Assembly (NCBI GenBank): GCA_018830485.1
Contig: JAHJRQ010000013.1
Coordinates: 1-64,000, forward strand
DNA: 64,000 nt
Reading direction: 5' to 3'
Origin: Pseudomonadota bacterium
GTDB taxonomy: Bacteria; Desulfobacterota; Desulfobulbia; Desulfobulbales; Desulfurivibrionaceae
In this document: piece by piece, positions 53,315 to 62,459 of the stretch
Numbering within the stretch: the stretch's first letter is position 1
Layout: every line of letters begins with the position of its first letter
Made by a program: the position numbers and the translations under genes
The notes under the pieces: generated by a model
Database searches by the model: none
What the model saw: the letters and a program-made list of their open reading frames with translations, nothing else
What the model was told of the DNA's origin: nothing

Positions 53315-53417
53315 AGGAGCCGTTCGTTATTCAATAACTCGTGCAATCCTGAACATTCCTTTACGGCTCCTTATGCCGTTTTACCTACCCAGACGACAAC
53401 ATTATTTGCATAACGGC
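53315..53417 (+). promoter_or_regulatory. Foldable leader of the DEAD-box helicase gene
   Basis: AGGAGCCGT (53315-53323) pairs with ACGGCTCCT (53363-53371), and GCCGTT (53375-53380) with AACGGC (53412-53417), giving two successive stem-loops in the 190-base leader. Long structured leaders are typical of cold-induced or self-regulated RNA helicase genes; here that role is inferred. Confidence 0.45.
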
Positions 53418-53499
53418 TTAGGGGCGTTGGGCCGCAAGGATCTCTTTTTTCCTGCACAGCAACCCTTCACCCACACGCCCTTCAATAAGGAACACCATC

Positions 53500-55416
53500 A
53501 TGACCACCTTTGCTGACCTTGGCATCCATCCCGACATCATCTCCGCCCTTGAAGCCCTGGGCTTCACCGCGCCAACCCCGGTTCAGGAACAGATCATCCC
53601 GATCCTCCTTGATAAACCGGTGGATATCGTCGGCCTGGCCCAAACCGGCACCGGAAAGACCGCGGCCTTCGGCATCCCCCTGGTGCAGCTCTGCTCGCCG
53701 GATAGCCGCAAGACCCAGGCCCTGGTGCTCTGCCCGACCCGGGAACTCTGCATGCAGGTGGCCCGCGACCTCAACAGTTTTGCCAAGAATCTTCCGGCCA
53801 TCCGGGTCTGCGCCATTTACGGCGGGGCCAGCATCGACAACCAGATCCGCTCCCTGCGCCAAGGCGCGCCGATCATCGTCGCCACCCCCGGCCGGCTGCA
53901 CGATCTGATGCGCCGCCAGGAGATCGATCTTTCCGCTGTCCGCTCGGTGGTGCTGGACGAGGCCGACGAGATGCTGCAGATGGGGTTCCAGGACGAACTC
54001 AACGCCATCCTCGCTCAGACCCCGGCCGACAAACACACCCTGCTCTTTTCCGCCACCATGCCGCAAAGCGTGGCCTCCATCTCCAGAAAATACATGAAAA
54101 ACCCGCTGGAGATCACGGTGGGCACCCGCAATGCCGGTTCGGAAAACATCCGCCACGTCTACTACATGGTCCACGCCAAGGATCGCTACCTGGCCCTGCG
54201 CCGGTTGGTGGACATGAACCCGGACATGTACGCCATCATCTTCTGCCGCACCCGCCAGGAGGTCAACGATGTCGCGGACAAGCTCGGCAAGGACGGCTAC
54301 AATGCCGACCCCCTGCACGGCGAGTTGTCTCAAAGCCAGCGCGATTACGTGATGCAGCGTTTCCGAAGCAAGTCGGTGCAGTTGCTGGTGGCCACCGATG
54401 TGGCGGCCCGCGGCCTGGACGTCACCGACCTGACCCACGTGATCAATTACAACCTGCCCGACGACACCGCCAACTACACCCACCGCAGCGGCCGCACCGG
54501 CCGGGCCGGCAAGACCGGCATCTCCATCTCCATCATCCATATGCGCGAGCGGTTCCGCATCAAGGAGATCGAGAGCAAGATGAAACGGCAGTTCGAGCTG
54601 GGAAAGGTTCCCTCGGGACACGAGGTCTGCAAAAAGCAGCTCCTCCACAAAATCGAGACCATCAAGAACGTCGAGGTAAACCATGCCCGGCTCGCCCCCT
54701 TCATGGAGGCCATCACCGAGGCGTTGGCCGATCTCGACCGCGACGAACTGATCCTGCGTTTTGTCTCCCAGGAGTTTGCCGACATCCTGGCCCATTACCA
54801 GAATGCACCGGACATCAATGTTTCGGACAAGGGCCGCGGCCGGGACGAGGGCTACAACCGCCCGGAGAGCAGATTTGCCAGACCGGAACGCCCGGAGGGC
54901 AGATTCGGCCGCCAGGACGACCGTGACCGCGGTGAACGCGTGCATTTCAGCCGCTTCTACCTCAATATCGGCCAAAAAGACGGCCTCTATCCGGCCCGGC
55001 TCATCGGCCAGATCAACGACGCCAGCGGCTCGGCTTCCATCAAGATCGGCCGCATCGAGATCCTGGACAACACCGCCATGCTTGAGGCGGACAGCCGTTT
55101 CGCCCAGAAAATCATCGAAGTGTTCCAAAGCCTCAAGGTCAATGGAAGGGATGTCGAGGTCAAGACCCTTGACACCCCCAAAGGCCGCCCCGCGAAACCT
55201 GCCGGCGGCGGCTACCCCGGGCGAGTCAACAGGGGAGCCAAACCGCTCTACAAGCCCTCCTCTTCGGGCAAGCCCTATGGCGCAAGCAAGCCCCACACTT
55301 CCGCCAAACCATATGCCTCGGCAAGGCCCGCATCCCCAGGCAAACCCGCATCCGCATCCAGACCGCCGTCCGCCGGCGTTCCCAGACGCGGGAAGAAGAA
55401 GCCTTTCCCCGAATGA
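53500..55416 (+). CDS. deaD: DEAD-box ATP-dependent RNA helicase DeaD/CsdA
   Basis: The 638-residue protein has helicase motifs in order: Q motif near F4, AQTGTGKT, PTRELC, TPGRL, DEAD in VVLDEADEM, SAT, ARGLD and HRSGRTGRAG. A DbpA-like RNA-binding domain (about 485-565, FYLNIGQKDGLYPARLIGQIN) and a basic low-complexity tail with repeated SKPYxAS/AKPYAS words follow. It remodels ribosome assembly intermediates or mRNA in the cytoplasm. AAGGA lies upstream of the ATG. It is preceded by a structured leader. Confidence 0.93.
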   Translation: MTTFADLGIHPDIISALEALGFTAPTPVQEQIIPILLDKPVDIVGLAQTGTGKTAAFGIPLVQLCSPDSRKTQALVLCPTRELCMQVARDLNSFAKNLPAIRVCAIYGGASIDNQIRSLRQGAPIIVATPGRLHDLMRRQEIDLSAVRSVVLDEADEMLQMGFQDELNAILAQTPADKHTLLFSATMPQSVASISRKYMKNPLEITVGTRNAGSENIRHVYYMVHAKDRYLALRRLVDMNPDMYAIIFCRTRQEVNDVADKLGKDGYNADPLHGELSQSQRDYVMQRFRSKSVQLLVATDVAARGLDVTDLTHVINYNLPDDTANYTHRSGRTGRAGKTGISISIIHMRERFRIKEIESKMKRQFELGKVPSGHEVCKKQLLHKIETIKNVEVNHARLAPFMEAITEALADLDRDELILRFVSQEFADILAHYQNAPDINVSDKGRGRDEGYNRPESRFARPERPEGRFGRQDDRDRGERVHFSRFYLNIGQKDGLYPARLIGQINDASGSASIKIGRIEILDNTAMLEADSRFAQKIIEVFQSLKVNGRDVEVKTLDTPKGRPAKPAGGGYPGRVNRGAKPLYKPSSSGKPYGASKPHTSAKPYASARPASPGKPASASRPPSAGVPRRGKKKPFPE

Positions 55417-55438
55417 GGGAAAGCTTCCTTCAGGGAAC

Positions 55439-55569
55439 CTTGAAAAAACAACTTCCTGTTGATTTTTCAAGCCGCAAAACCAAAACAAGTTTTGCCTTTG
55501 CTCACATTTTCAGCAACTTAAGTGGCTGAAAATGACGGGGCGTCCTTGCCCCGCACAGGGCTGTCCCTG
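55439..55569. repeat. Run of five consecutive unrelated hairpins
   Basis: Five inverted repeats follow each other: 55439-55452 with 55458-55471, 55474-55480 with 55489-55495, CATTTTCAGC (55505-55514) with 55525-55534, CGGGGC (55536-55541) with 55548-55553, and CAGGG (55556-55560) with 55565-55569. None is followed by a T run. They start 23 bases after the deaD stop codon and end before the Pho-box-like promoter. Confidence 0.65.
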
Positions 55570-55596
55570 GATACAATATTTTACCAGGGGCAGGAT

Positions 55597-55640
55597 CGTA
55601 ACAATAATCTGACCATATTCTAACAATCCCATGCTATCCT
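55597..55640 (+). promoter_or_regulatory. Pho-box-like promoter of the phoR-like kinase gene
   Basis: Three 7-mers at 11-bp intervals, CGTAACA (55597), TCTGACC (55608) and TCTAACA (55619-55625), are followed nine bases later by TATCCT (55635-55640). No -35 element is present. This is the layout of PhoB-activated promoters, in which 11-bp direct repeats replace the -35. The same geometry occurs at 57742. Confidence 0.6.
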
Positions 55641-55683
55641 GTTGCTGTTGACCCAATCAACTCCAACCGCAACAGGAATTGCC

Positions 55684-57492
55684 ATGCATCATAAACGCCT
55701 TATCTGGCAGTTGTATCCAAGCCAGCTCCTCATCACCATCATCGCCCTGCTGGCTGCGGCCGGATACGGGGCATACTCCCTCCGCGCTTTTCAACTGGCC
55801 CAGACCGGTGCCGGTCTTGAAGCGCGGGCCCACCTGACCCAGGAGCACGTTCTCTCCCTGCTGGCCGCAAAGGACCCGGCTGCATTGCAGACCTTCTGCA
55901 CCAGCGCCGGAAAGCGCTCCGGAACCCGGCTGACCGTTGTCACCCCCGACGGCGAAGTTTTGGCCGACTCCGACGAAGAGCCCGGCCGCATGGAAAACCA
56001 CGGCGGAAGGCCGGAGATCATCGCCGCCCTTGCAGGCCGCCCAGCCCCCTCGCTGCGCTTCAGCCACACCCTGCAGGAAAACATGATGTACGTGGCGATT
56101 CCCCTGGCGCAAAACGGCAAGGCCATGGGTGTGCTGCGCACCGCGATCCCGGTCACCTTCATCGACAGCGCGCTGAGGGAAATCTTTTTAAAGATTCTCT
56201 GGGGCTGCCTGATTGTCGCCCTGGTGGTTGCCCTGGTCGCCTGGTTCATGGCCCAGCGTATCAGCAGGCCGCTGGAAGAGATGCGGCTGGGAGCGGAACG
56301 TTTTGCCGGCGGCGCTTTCAGCTCCAAACTGCGGGAAGAAGGGGCCGAAGAGGTGGCGAGCCTGGCCCGGGCCATGAATGCCATGGCCGATCAGCTCGAT
56401 ACCAGGATCCAAACCATCGGCCGGCAGCATAACCAGTTGCAGGCGGTCTTTTCCAGCATGGTCGAGGGGGTGATCACGGTGGACACCGAGGAGCGCATCC
56501 TCGATATCAACCAGGCCGGAGCCAGGCTGCTCAACATCGCCCCGGAAAAGATCCGGGGGAAAAGCGCCCTGGTTGCAGTGCGCAACCTGGCCCTGCAACG
56601 TTTCATCAGCCAAACCCTTGCCTCGGCCAAACCCATCGAAGGGGAAATCGACCTCACCGGCCGGGACGGGCAGGAAAAATATTTCTACGCTCACGGCACC
56701 CGGTTCCAGGACGCCTCGGAGATGACCAGCGGCGCAATCATCGTCATCAACGATGTCACCAACCTCCGACGCCTGGAAAACATGCGCCGCGATTTCGTGG
56801 CCAATGTTTCCCACGAACTGAAAACCCCGATCACCTCCATCGAAGGCTTTGCCGAAACCCTGCTGGACGGCGCCCTGGAGAACCCCGAGGATGCCCGGCG
56901 GTTCGTGGAGATCATCGCCAAGCAGTCCAAACGGCTGCACGCCATCATTGAGGATCTTCTGGCCCTCTCTCGGTTGGAGCAGGACCAGGAGCACACCGTA
57001 CTGGTGCTGACGGAAGAAAAGATCATCAACCCCCTGCGGAGGGCCATCGAAACCTGCGGACTCAAAGCGGCCGAGAAAAAAATCAGCCTCGAACTGACAG
57101 CGGACGATGGCCTCACCGCCAACCTCAACGCTCCTCTGCTCGAACAGGCTATCACCAACCTCGTCGTCAACGCCATCAAGTACAGCGAGGAAGGCAGCCG
57201 GGTACTCATTCGGGCCGGTCAGCGGGACGAAGGAACCATCGCCATTGAGGTGGAGGATTTCGGCACCGGTGTGTGCGCTCACCACCTGCCGCGGTTGTTC
57301 GAGCGATTCTACCGCAGCGATGCGGCCCGTAACCGCAAACTCGGCGGCACCGGCCTGGGGCTGGCCATCGTCAAACACATTGTCCAGGCACATGGAGGCG
57401 AGGTCAGTGTCACAAGCGAAGCCGGCAAGGGCACTACCTTCACCATCCTGCTTTACAAGGAGAAACACCATGAAAACACCAATACATCATGA
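55684..57492 (+). CDS. phoR: PhoR-like sensor histidine kinase
   Basis: The 602-residue inner-membrane kinase has two membrane segments (about 10-32 and 163-188) around a periplasmic domain. HAMP (about 190-245), PAS (about 255-365), HisKA with H377 in [14 protein letters not shown], and the HATPase domain with NAIKYS, DFGTGV and [14 protein letters not shown] follow. The sequence style and Pho-box-like promoter point to phosphate sensing. The start at 55684 has AGGA six bases upstream; the longer frame from 55642 begins beside the -10. No phoB gene is adjacent, so the response regulator is elsewhere. Confidence 0.83.
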   Translation: MHHKRLIWQLYPSQLLITIIALLAAAGYGAYSLRAFQLAQTGAGLEARAHLTQEHVLSLLAAKDPAALQTFCTSAGKRSGTRLTVVTPDGEVLADSDEEPGRMENHGGRPEIIAALAGRPAPSLRFSHTLQENMMYVAIPLAQNGKAMGVLRTAIPVTFIDSALREIFLKILWGCLIVALVVALVAWFMAQRISRPLEEMRLGAERFAGGAFSSKLREEGAEEVASLARAMNAMADQLDTRIQTIGRQHNQLQAVFSSMVEGVITVDTEERILDINQAGARLLNIAPEKIRGKSALVAVRNLALQRFISQTLASAKPIEGEIDLTGRDGQEKYFYAHGTRFQDASEMTSGAIIVINDVTNLRRLENMRRDFVANVSHELKTPITSIEGFAETLLDGALENPEDARRFVEIIAKQSKRLHAIIEDLLALSRLEQDQEHTVLVLTEEKIINPLRRAIETCGLKAAEKKISLELTADDGLTANLNAPLLEQAITNLVVNAIKYSEEGSRVLIRAGQRDEGTIAIEVEDFGTGVCAHHLPRLFERFYRSDAARNRKLGGTGLGLAIVKHIVQAHGGEVSVTSEAGKGTTFTILLYKEKHHENTNTS

Positions 57493-57676
57493 CACACTCA
57501 CTTTGAGCACTGCCCTGGAAAAAGCGGCCAAGCATATATGCACCGCCCGCTGCGGGCGCTGCCCCCATGTGGTCGAGCAGTACCCCTGCCCCGGCGAGTG
57601 TACCCTGGACACCATGGCCTGGGAATGCTGGACCAAGTACTTTCTCGACCAGGCGACCCCTCCCCGGACTCGCTGA
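57470..57676 (+). CDS. Small cysteine-rich protein overlapping the phoR-like gene
   Basis: The 68-residue protein has AAGGAG seven bases before its ATG and overlaps the end of the kinase gene by 23 bases in another frame. It contains six cysteines in about 30 residues (CTARCGRCPHVVEQYPCPGEC, then WECW) and no signal peptide. Zinc or iron-sulfur binding is likely, but the pattern is not one I can name. Overlap and Shine-Dalgarno suggest coupled translation with the kinase. Confidence 0.65.
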   Translation: MKTPIHHDTLTLSTALEKAAKHICTARCGRCPHVVEQYPCPGECTLDTMAWECWTKYFLDQATPPRTR

Positions 57677-57741
57677 AAAAACGGATATCATCACGCTTCA
57701 TCCCTTCCCCGCCCCCCTCCTGAACCAAATCCTGTTGCAAA

Positions 57742-57774
57742 TCTAACACCCCTCTTACAAAGATCGCATATAGC
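57742..57774 (+). promoter_or_regulatory. Pho-box-like promoter of the lipid-related operon
   Basis: TCTAACA (57742-57748) and TCTTACA (57753-57759) are 11 bp apart. TATAGC (57769-57774) follows nine bases after the second, the same spacing as at the kinase promoter. A weaker third repeat, TCGCATA, begins 11 bp further on at 57764. Confidence 0.6.
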
Positions 57775-57826
57775 TAGTTAGTAAAGAGGATGACGGCAGA
57801 CCGCCGACAATCAACCAGGGGGTGCG

Positions 57827-60229
57827 ATGGTGAGCAGACTTTCCTTTGCGGAAATTGCCTTAACCCGGACAGGAACGGGGCAAGACCCCAGACCCACGGA
57901 ACGCGAGTGCATCACCCTGCTCGGCCTAGATCCCACCTGTCCGGCCAGCCTGCCTTTTTTCGGGTCCGACGCCACCACCGGCTGCGAAAACGAGCTGCAG
58001 GTGGCTGTATCCGGCAGCCGCGAGGCTGTCGATCTGCCCAGGGCCATTGAACAATCGAGCTACTATGCCAACATGATCAAACGGGCCAGCAGGGGAGACA
58101 CTTCACCCCGGGCTCGACGGGATCTGGAGCGCTATCTCAGCGACAACGTGGAGCAGGTATGGGAAAACAGTTGGGTGCGCTTCCCCCTCTCCTGCCTGCA
58201 CCCCAACGCTCTGAACACCCTGGCCACGGATCTCAAGGCCGACAAGCAGGATCCCACCCGAGGCGAACGTTCCGATTCCGCCCGCTTCTTTGTCGAGGAG
58301 AAAGGGGAACAGCATCTGCGCGTTCCCATCAGCTACCTGCTCAAACTGGCCCTGGCAGATGTCATAGGCCAAGGAGGGAGCCAGGAAACGGTGCGCAGAA
58401 CCGGGAGTCGGCTGCTCACCCACCTGCTGAGCGACAACACCTCGCCGGAGACCTTTTCCTTCCATGTCACCGGTATGCAGCCACACACCGGCTATGGCAA
58501 AGCCCTGGCCAGGGAGACGGCCAAACGCTTTCTCTTCACCCAGTTGCTGATCATGTATGCCAATGAAAAGTTCGAACTGGCCCACCGGGGACAGAAGGCC
58601 ATGCTCTTCTTTTCCCCGCATCCGCCCATGCGGCAGCGGGCTCTGAACGAATGCATCTCCGACGCCTTCTACCGCAAGCTGTTCATGAGCCCCTGCCTCT
58701 CGGGCTGGGACGAAGGCGAGGCCAAGCACCAGTACATGATCCTCTGCCACCAGGTCTTGAGCCGCAGCCATCTGAACGCGGTGATGAAGATGCGCGAGGC
58801 GGGCATCATCACCACCAACCTGGTGATGATGCCCCACACCTCCAACATCAGCCTGGCCAACAACGGCACCCATGTCAGCATGGGCAGCCGCAAGATGAGC
58901 CGGCTGCTGGGCGACCCGGGCTCCGGCTTCACCCCCCGCCACGAAAAATGCTTGGGCGATCTGGTGGCCAAGGTCATGGAGCATTTCCTGCCCCTTTTTG
59001 TATCCACATACAGCGCCGCGCCCTACCGTTTGGCCTTTGAGGATTTTCACCCGGAGCAGGCCCTGGGCTTTCTCCCCCACCAGCTGGACTACACCCACCT
59101 GCGCATGCTCTGGCGGCGCTGGCGGAAAAAGGCAAAAAACAAATTCTGCGGCCAGGCGCTCACCCCCTTCGGTCCCGCGTATATCGATCACCTCGTCGGA
59201 AAGACTTGCCGTTGCAAGGGGGATTTCATCCCGGATTTTCGGCTCATCGATTACCCGGTGGCCCTGCTTTCCACGGAGCAAAGCGCCAGCCAGGACGGCA
59301 GGCTGCACAACGACCGCCGCCTCAAGGAAGACCTGGACATGATGGGGATCTTTGACAAGCGGATGTCAATCTACCTGCCATACAAGCTGCGGGAGTTCGA
59401 GGTCATGGGTTTTTCCGGCTTCGAGGCCCGCTACTATTCGCAATTTGAACAATTTGCCGGCGATCTGGGCCGTGCCACCGACCTGCAGATGCTGCTCAAT
59501 GCCCTGGCCTTCAAGCTCATCGCCACGGGCAGCGTCAGCCATCAGCACATCCCGGACACCCCCTTTGTGGAAAGTGAGCGGCGCCAGATCCTGTTCGGCA
59601 CTGCCATCGGCATCCCCACCTTTTTCGTGCACAAGGATACGCCCAACCGTTTCCTGCGGACCATCCTGAAAAGAACCAAGAACACCCGGACCAGCCGCCG
59701 CTACCCCGGCTACCTACGGGTGCTGCATCAGGAGTACCGCCTCGCCCTGCTTGCGGTGATCCGCGAAGAAGCGGCCGAGCTGGTGGAGGGTTTCGGCTTT
59801 GGTGATCTGCTGGGTGATCTGGAGCCGCGGTTGCGGGAGCCTGCCAAGCATGGGGCCGCAGGCCGCTTGACCGCCGGGATTCTCGCCAAGGGGGGCGCCG
59901 ATTCGCCCTACGACATGTCGGCCAGGGAGTTCAACCTGGCGGCGGAGCGCTATTACCGCGAGGAGCTGCGGCAGGAGCAGATCCGCGAAGGATGGGAGTT
60001 CGTGGCCGAAGATATCCGGGCCATGGCCGACGGCGAAATCCCGCTTTCCCTGGAGATGCGCGATGAAGTCTCTGCCATCCTGGGCACCCAGGAGGTCGAC
60101 GGGTTCCTCCGCCAAACACGGGATGAGCTGCAGGGCGATTGCCTGGCCCCCACGAACGCGGCGCGGCTGCTGCAACTCATGATTATTGCCGAGGATCTGG
60201 ACACTAAGCGGCAGAAACAAACCCTTTAG
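57827..60229 (+). CDS. Large protein of unknown function, first gene of a Pho-box operon
   Basis: I do not recognise this 800-residue protein. It has no signal peptide or clear membrane span. A central block (about 205-350) is dense in likely active-site-type residues: FHVTGMQPHTGYGKALARE, FFSPHPPMRQRALNE, then MMPHTSNISLANNGTHVSMGSRKMS. Further on come KTCRCKGDFIPDFRLIDYP and GSVSHQHIPDTPF. The histidine/asparagine-rich motifs suggest an enzyme. It has AGGGGG upstream of the ATG and is followed after 11 bases by a phosphatidylserine decarboxylase-like gene, so a role in making or modifying a membrane lipid or its head group is a reasonable guess. Confidence 0.75.
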   Translation: MVSRLSFAEIALTRTGTGQDPRPTERECITLLGLDPTCPASLPFFGSDATTGCENELQVAVSGSREAVDLPRAIEQSSYYANMIKRASRGDTSPRARRDLERYLSDNVEQVWENSWVRFPLSCLHPNALNTLATDLKADKQDPTRGERSDSARFFVEEKGEQHLRVPISYLLKLALADVIGQGGSQETVRRTGSRLLTHLLSDNTSPETFSFHVTGMQPHTGYGKALARETAKRFLFTQLLIMYANEKFELAHRGQKAMLFFSPHPPMRQRALNECISDAFYRKLFMSPCLSGWDEGEAKHQYMILCHQVLSRSHLNAVMKMREAGIITTNLVMMPHTSNISLANNGTHVSMGSRKMSRLLGDPGSGFTPRHEKCLGDLVAKVMEHFLPLFVSTYSAAPYRLAFEDFHPEQALGFLPHQLDYTHLRMLWRRWRKKAKNKFCGQALTPFGPAYIDHLVGKTCRCKGDFIPDFRLIDYPVALLSTEQSASQDGRLHNDRRLKEDLDMMGIFDKRMSIYLPYKLREFEVMGFSGFEARYYSQFEQFAGDLGRATDLQMLLNALAFKLIATGSVSHQHIPDTPFVESERRQILFGTAIGIPTFFVHKDTPNRFLRTILKRTKNTRTSRRYPGYLRVLHQEYRLALLAVIREEAAELVEGFGFGDLLGDLEPRLREPAKHGAAGRLTAGILAKGGADSPYDMSAREFNLAAERYYREELRQEQIREGWEFVAEDIRAMADGEIPLSLEMRDEVSAILGTQEVDGFLRQTRDELQGDCLAPTNAARLLQLMIIAEDLDTKRQKQTL

Positions 60230-60240
60230 GAGACGCAACC

Positions 60241-61239
60241 ATGCATCAATACGTCGAACGGTTGAGCAACACGGTGATGACCGAAGAACTCTTCGGCGAC
60301 CGGATCGTGCGCTTCCTCTACTCCCGGGCCAGGGAGAATGCCCCCTTCCTCTTTCGCCTGGCAACCTCGGCCCGCATGTCGAGCTTGTTGGGCCTGTATC
60401 ACTTCGATCTGGCCCTGGGACCGCGACTGAGCGGCAACTCCCGCTTTTTGGCGCGCTGCGGCGTCGATTTTAACGAATGCATCGCCCCGCGCGCACATTT
60501 CACCACCCCACGCAAGATCTTCGAGCGACAGATCCGCTATTGGGAATGCCGCCCCATGCCGCAGTCCGAGACGGCCGTGGTCTCCCCAGCCGACGCCCGG
60601 ATGGCCCTGGGCGGTCTGGCCCCCGGTTCCCCGCTTTTTCTCAAGGACAAGTTTTTCAACTACCAGGAGCTGCTGGGCGCTGAGCGGCATCACTGGCTGG
60701 ACACCTTCAGCCACGGCGACTACGCCGTCTTCCGGCTGACACCGGACAAGTACCACTACAACCATGTCCCGGTCTCCGGCAGGGTGGTGGACCATTATGT
60801 TCTGGGCGGCGTGTACCATTCCTGCAACCCCGGCGCGGTGGTGGAGGTGGTCACCCCGTATTCCAAGAACAAGCGGGTTGTCACCATCATCGACACCGAC
60901 GTGGCGGGCGGCACCGGGGTGGGACATGTGGCCATGGTGGAGGTGGTGGCCATGATGATCGGCGATATCGTGCAATGTTACAGCGACACGGGCTATGACC
61001 ATCCGCTGCGGATCCGCCCCGGCATGTTCCTGAGCAAAGGGCAGCCCAAAAGCCTGTACCGGCCGGGAAGCAGCACCGACATCCTGTTTTTTGAAAAAAA
61101 CCGGATCCGTTTCGCCGGGGATCTGTTGGAAAAAGGGAGAAGAACCGATGTGCACAGCCGCTTCAGCCTCGGTTTCGGCCGTCCCCTGGTGGAAGTCGAG
61201 GTCCAGGCGCGCTCCCTCATCGCCGTGGCAAACTATTAG
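60241..61239 (+). CDS. Phosphatidylserine decarboxylase-family protein
   Basis: The 332-residue protein carries the decarboxylase core: LFLKDKFFNYQELLGA, GDYAVFRLTPDKYHYNHVPVSGRVV, VEVVTPYSKNKRVV, and PGSSTDILFFEKNRIRF. The last holds the self-cleavage site (G276-S277) that creates the pyruvoyl cofactor in the LGST/GGST motif of the family. The first 100 residues are unusual for classical Psd. It probably acts at the inner membrane on a phospholipid head group, but the substrate may not be phosphatidylserine. AGGAG lies upstream. It is the second gene of a Pho-box operon with the unknown 800-residue protein and an Lgt-like protein. Confidence 0.8.
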   Translation: MHQYVERLSNTVMTEELFGDRIVRFLYSRARENAPFLFRLATSARMSSLLGLYHFDLALGPRLSGNSRFLARCGVDFNECIAPRAHFTTPRKIFERQIRYWECRPMPQSETAVVSPADARMALGGLAPGSPLFLKDKFFNYQELLGAERHHWLDTFSHGDYAVFRLTPDKYHYNHVPVSGRVVDHYVLGGVYHSCNPGAVVEVVTPYSKNKRVVTIIDTDVAGGTGVGHVAMVEVVAMMIGDIVQCYSDTGYDHPLRIRPGMFLSKGQPKSLYRPGSSTDILFFEKNRIRFAGDLLEKGRRTDVHSRFSLGFGRPLVEVEVQARSLIAVANY

Positions 61240-61281
61240 GCGCAGTCCACGCACTAACCATGTAAACACAGGAGAAACGCT

Positions 61282-62337
61282 ATGAGCAACTCCCTTTTCA
61301 CCCTGCTCTTGGGCCTGACACTGCTTCCTTTGCTGCTGTGGGCCTACACCGCCTTGCCCCGGGAAAAATGGCAGATCATCGCCGCGATCCCGACCCAAAA
61401 AGGTGAGGCGGACGGCTGCTGGCACGGCGCCAACCTCACCTATTACGGGGCGCTGCTGGCCAGCGGCTCCCTTTTGGGGGCGATATCATTTTTTCTTTTC
61501 CTGGGCGCCATGGGCGTGCCCAGGTGGGGGATCATCGGTATGGTTCTCGGGGTGATGGGCTGCTCGGTGGCTGCGGCCAAGCTGCTCGCCATGGCGGTGG
61601 AGAAAAAACAAAACACCTTCACCGTGGGCGGCGCGGCCATCATCGGCTTGCTGAGCATGCCCCCGGCAGTGGCCGCCTATAACAGCCTGGCCGCACGCCT
61701 CGACGCGCCGCTGGTCTCCCTCATCCCGGTAATGGCCGCCCTGTCGGTAGCCTATCTGCTGGGCGAGGGGATCGGCAGGCTCGCCTGCCTCAGCTTCGGC
61801 TGCTGCTACGGCAAGCCCCTGTCCGAACTGAGTCCGAAGGCGCGTCGGCTCCTCGCCCCATTCGCCGTCACCTTCCACGGCTCCACCAAGAAAATTGCCT
61901 ATGCCTCCGGCCTTGCCGGGGTCGGGGTGGTGCCGATCCAAGCCATCACCTCATTGCTGTCGGTGGCCATAGGGCTTTCGGCCATGTATCTCTTTTTGGA
62001 GGGATATTTCCGCACCGCCTTCCTGCTCGCCGCCCTCTTTGCACTTGGCTGGCGGATACTTTCCGAATATTTCCGCGCCGACTACCGGGGGGAGGGGAAA
62101 TTTTCCGCCTACCAGCAAATGGCCCTGTGGGGCATGGGCTACTGCACGCTGCTGGCCCTGTATGGCAACAGCGGCGCAGGCAGCCGGACCGATCTGAATG
62201 CCGGGCTCGCCTCGCTCTGGAACCCGGCCCCCCTGCTCTTTTTTCAGGCCCTCTGGCTGCTGCTTTTCATCTATACGGGATTCAGTTCGGTGACCGGCGC
62301 CACGCTCACCTTCCATGTGCGGCGGGAAAAGATCTGA
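61282..62337 (+). CDS. Polytopic membrane protein related to prolipoprotein diacylglyceryl transferase (Lgt)
   Basis: The 351-residue protein has about eight hydrophobic segments. It shares with Lgt a GRxxC/N-type block (GEGIGRLACLSFGCCYGKP), PIQAITSLLSV, and a late RILSEYFRADYRGEG stretch, but it is longer and diverged. Lgt moves diacylglycerol from phosphatidylglycerol to lipoproteins; here the acceptor is unknown. AGGAGAAACGCT precedes the ATG. It ends the three-gene operon and is followed after 122 bases by phnC. Confidence 0.7.
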   Translation: MSNSLFTLLLGLTLLPLLLWAYTALPREKWQIIAAIPTQKGEADGCWHGANLTYYGALLASGSLLGAISFFLFLGAMGVPRWGIIGMVLGVMGCSVAAAKLLAMAVEKKQNTFTVGGAAIIGLLSMPPAVAAYNSLAARLDAPLVSLIPVMAALSVAYLLGEGIGRLACLSFGCCYGKPLSELSPKARRLLAPFAVTFHGSTKKIAYASGLAGVGVVPIQAITSLLSVAIGLSAMYLFLEGYFRTAFLLAALFALGWRILSEYFRADYRGEGKFSAYQQMALWGMGYCTLLALYGNSGAGSRTDLNAGLASLWNPAPLLFFQALWLLLFIYTGFSSVTGATLTFHVRREKI

Positions 62338-62459
62338 CCGGCGACGATCTCTCCCCCAAGTGCCATCTCATAATCGAATCGGAATCATTTTTTATCCACG
62401 CCCTAATTTCTCCTGTGTAACCTCTTCTCAACAAAGGAAGCCATCATAAGGAGGACACA

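Noticed and set aside
53482-55488. 668-codon open frame antisense to deaD
   Set aside because: It is the complement of a strong DEAD-box gene in GC-rich DNA and has no ribosome-binding site or domain pattern. The same reasoning removes the frame at 3486-5051.
62415-62433. Pho-box-like pair before phnC
   Set aside because: Two AAC words are 11 bp apart, but they match TCTNACA poorly and any -10 at the right distance would collide with the ribosome-binding site.
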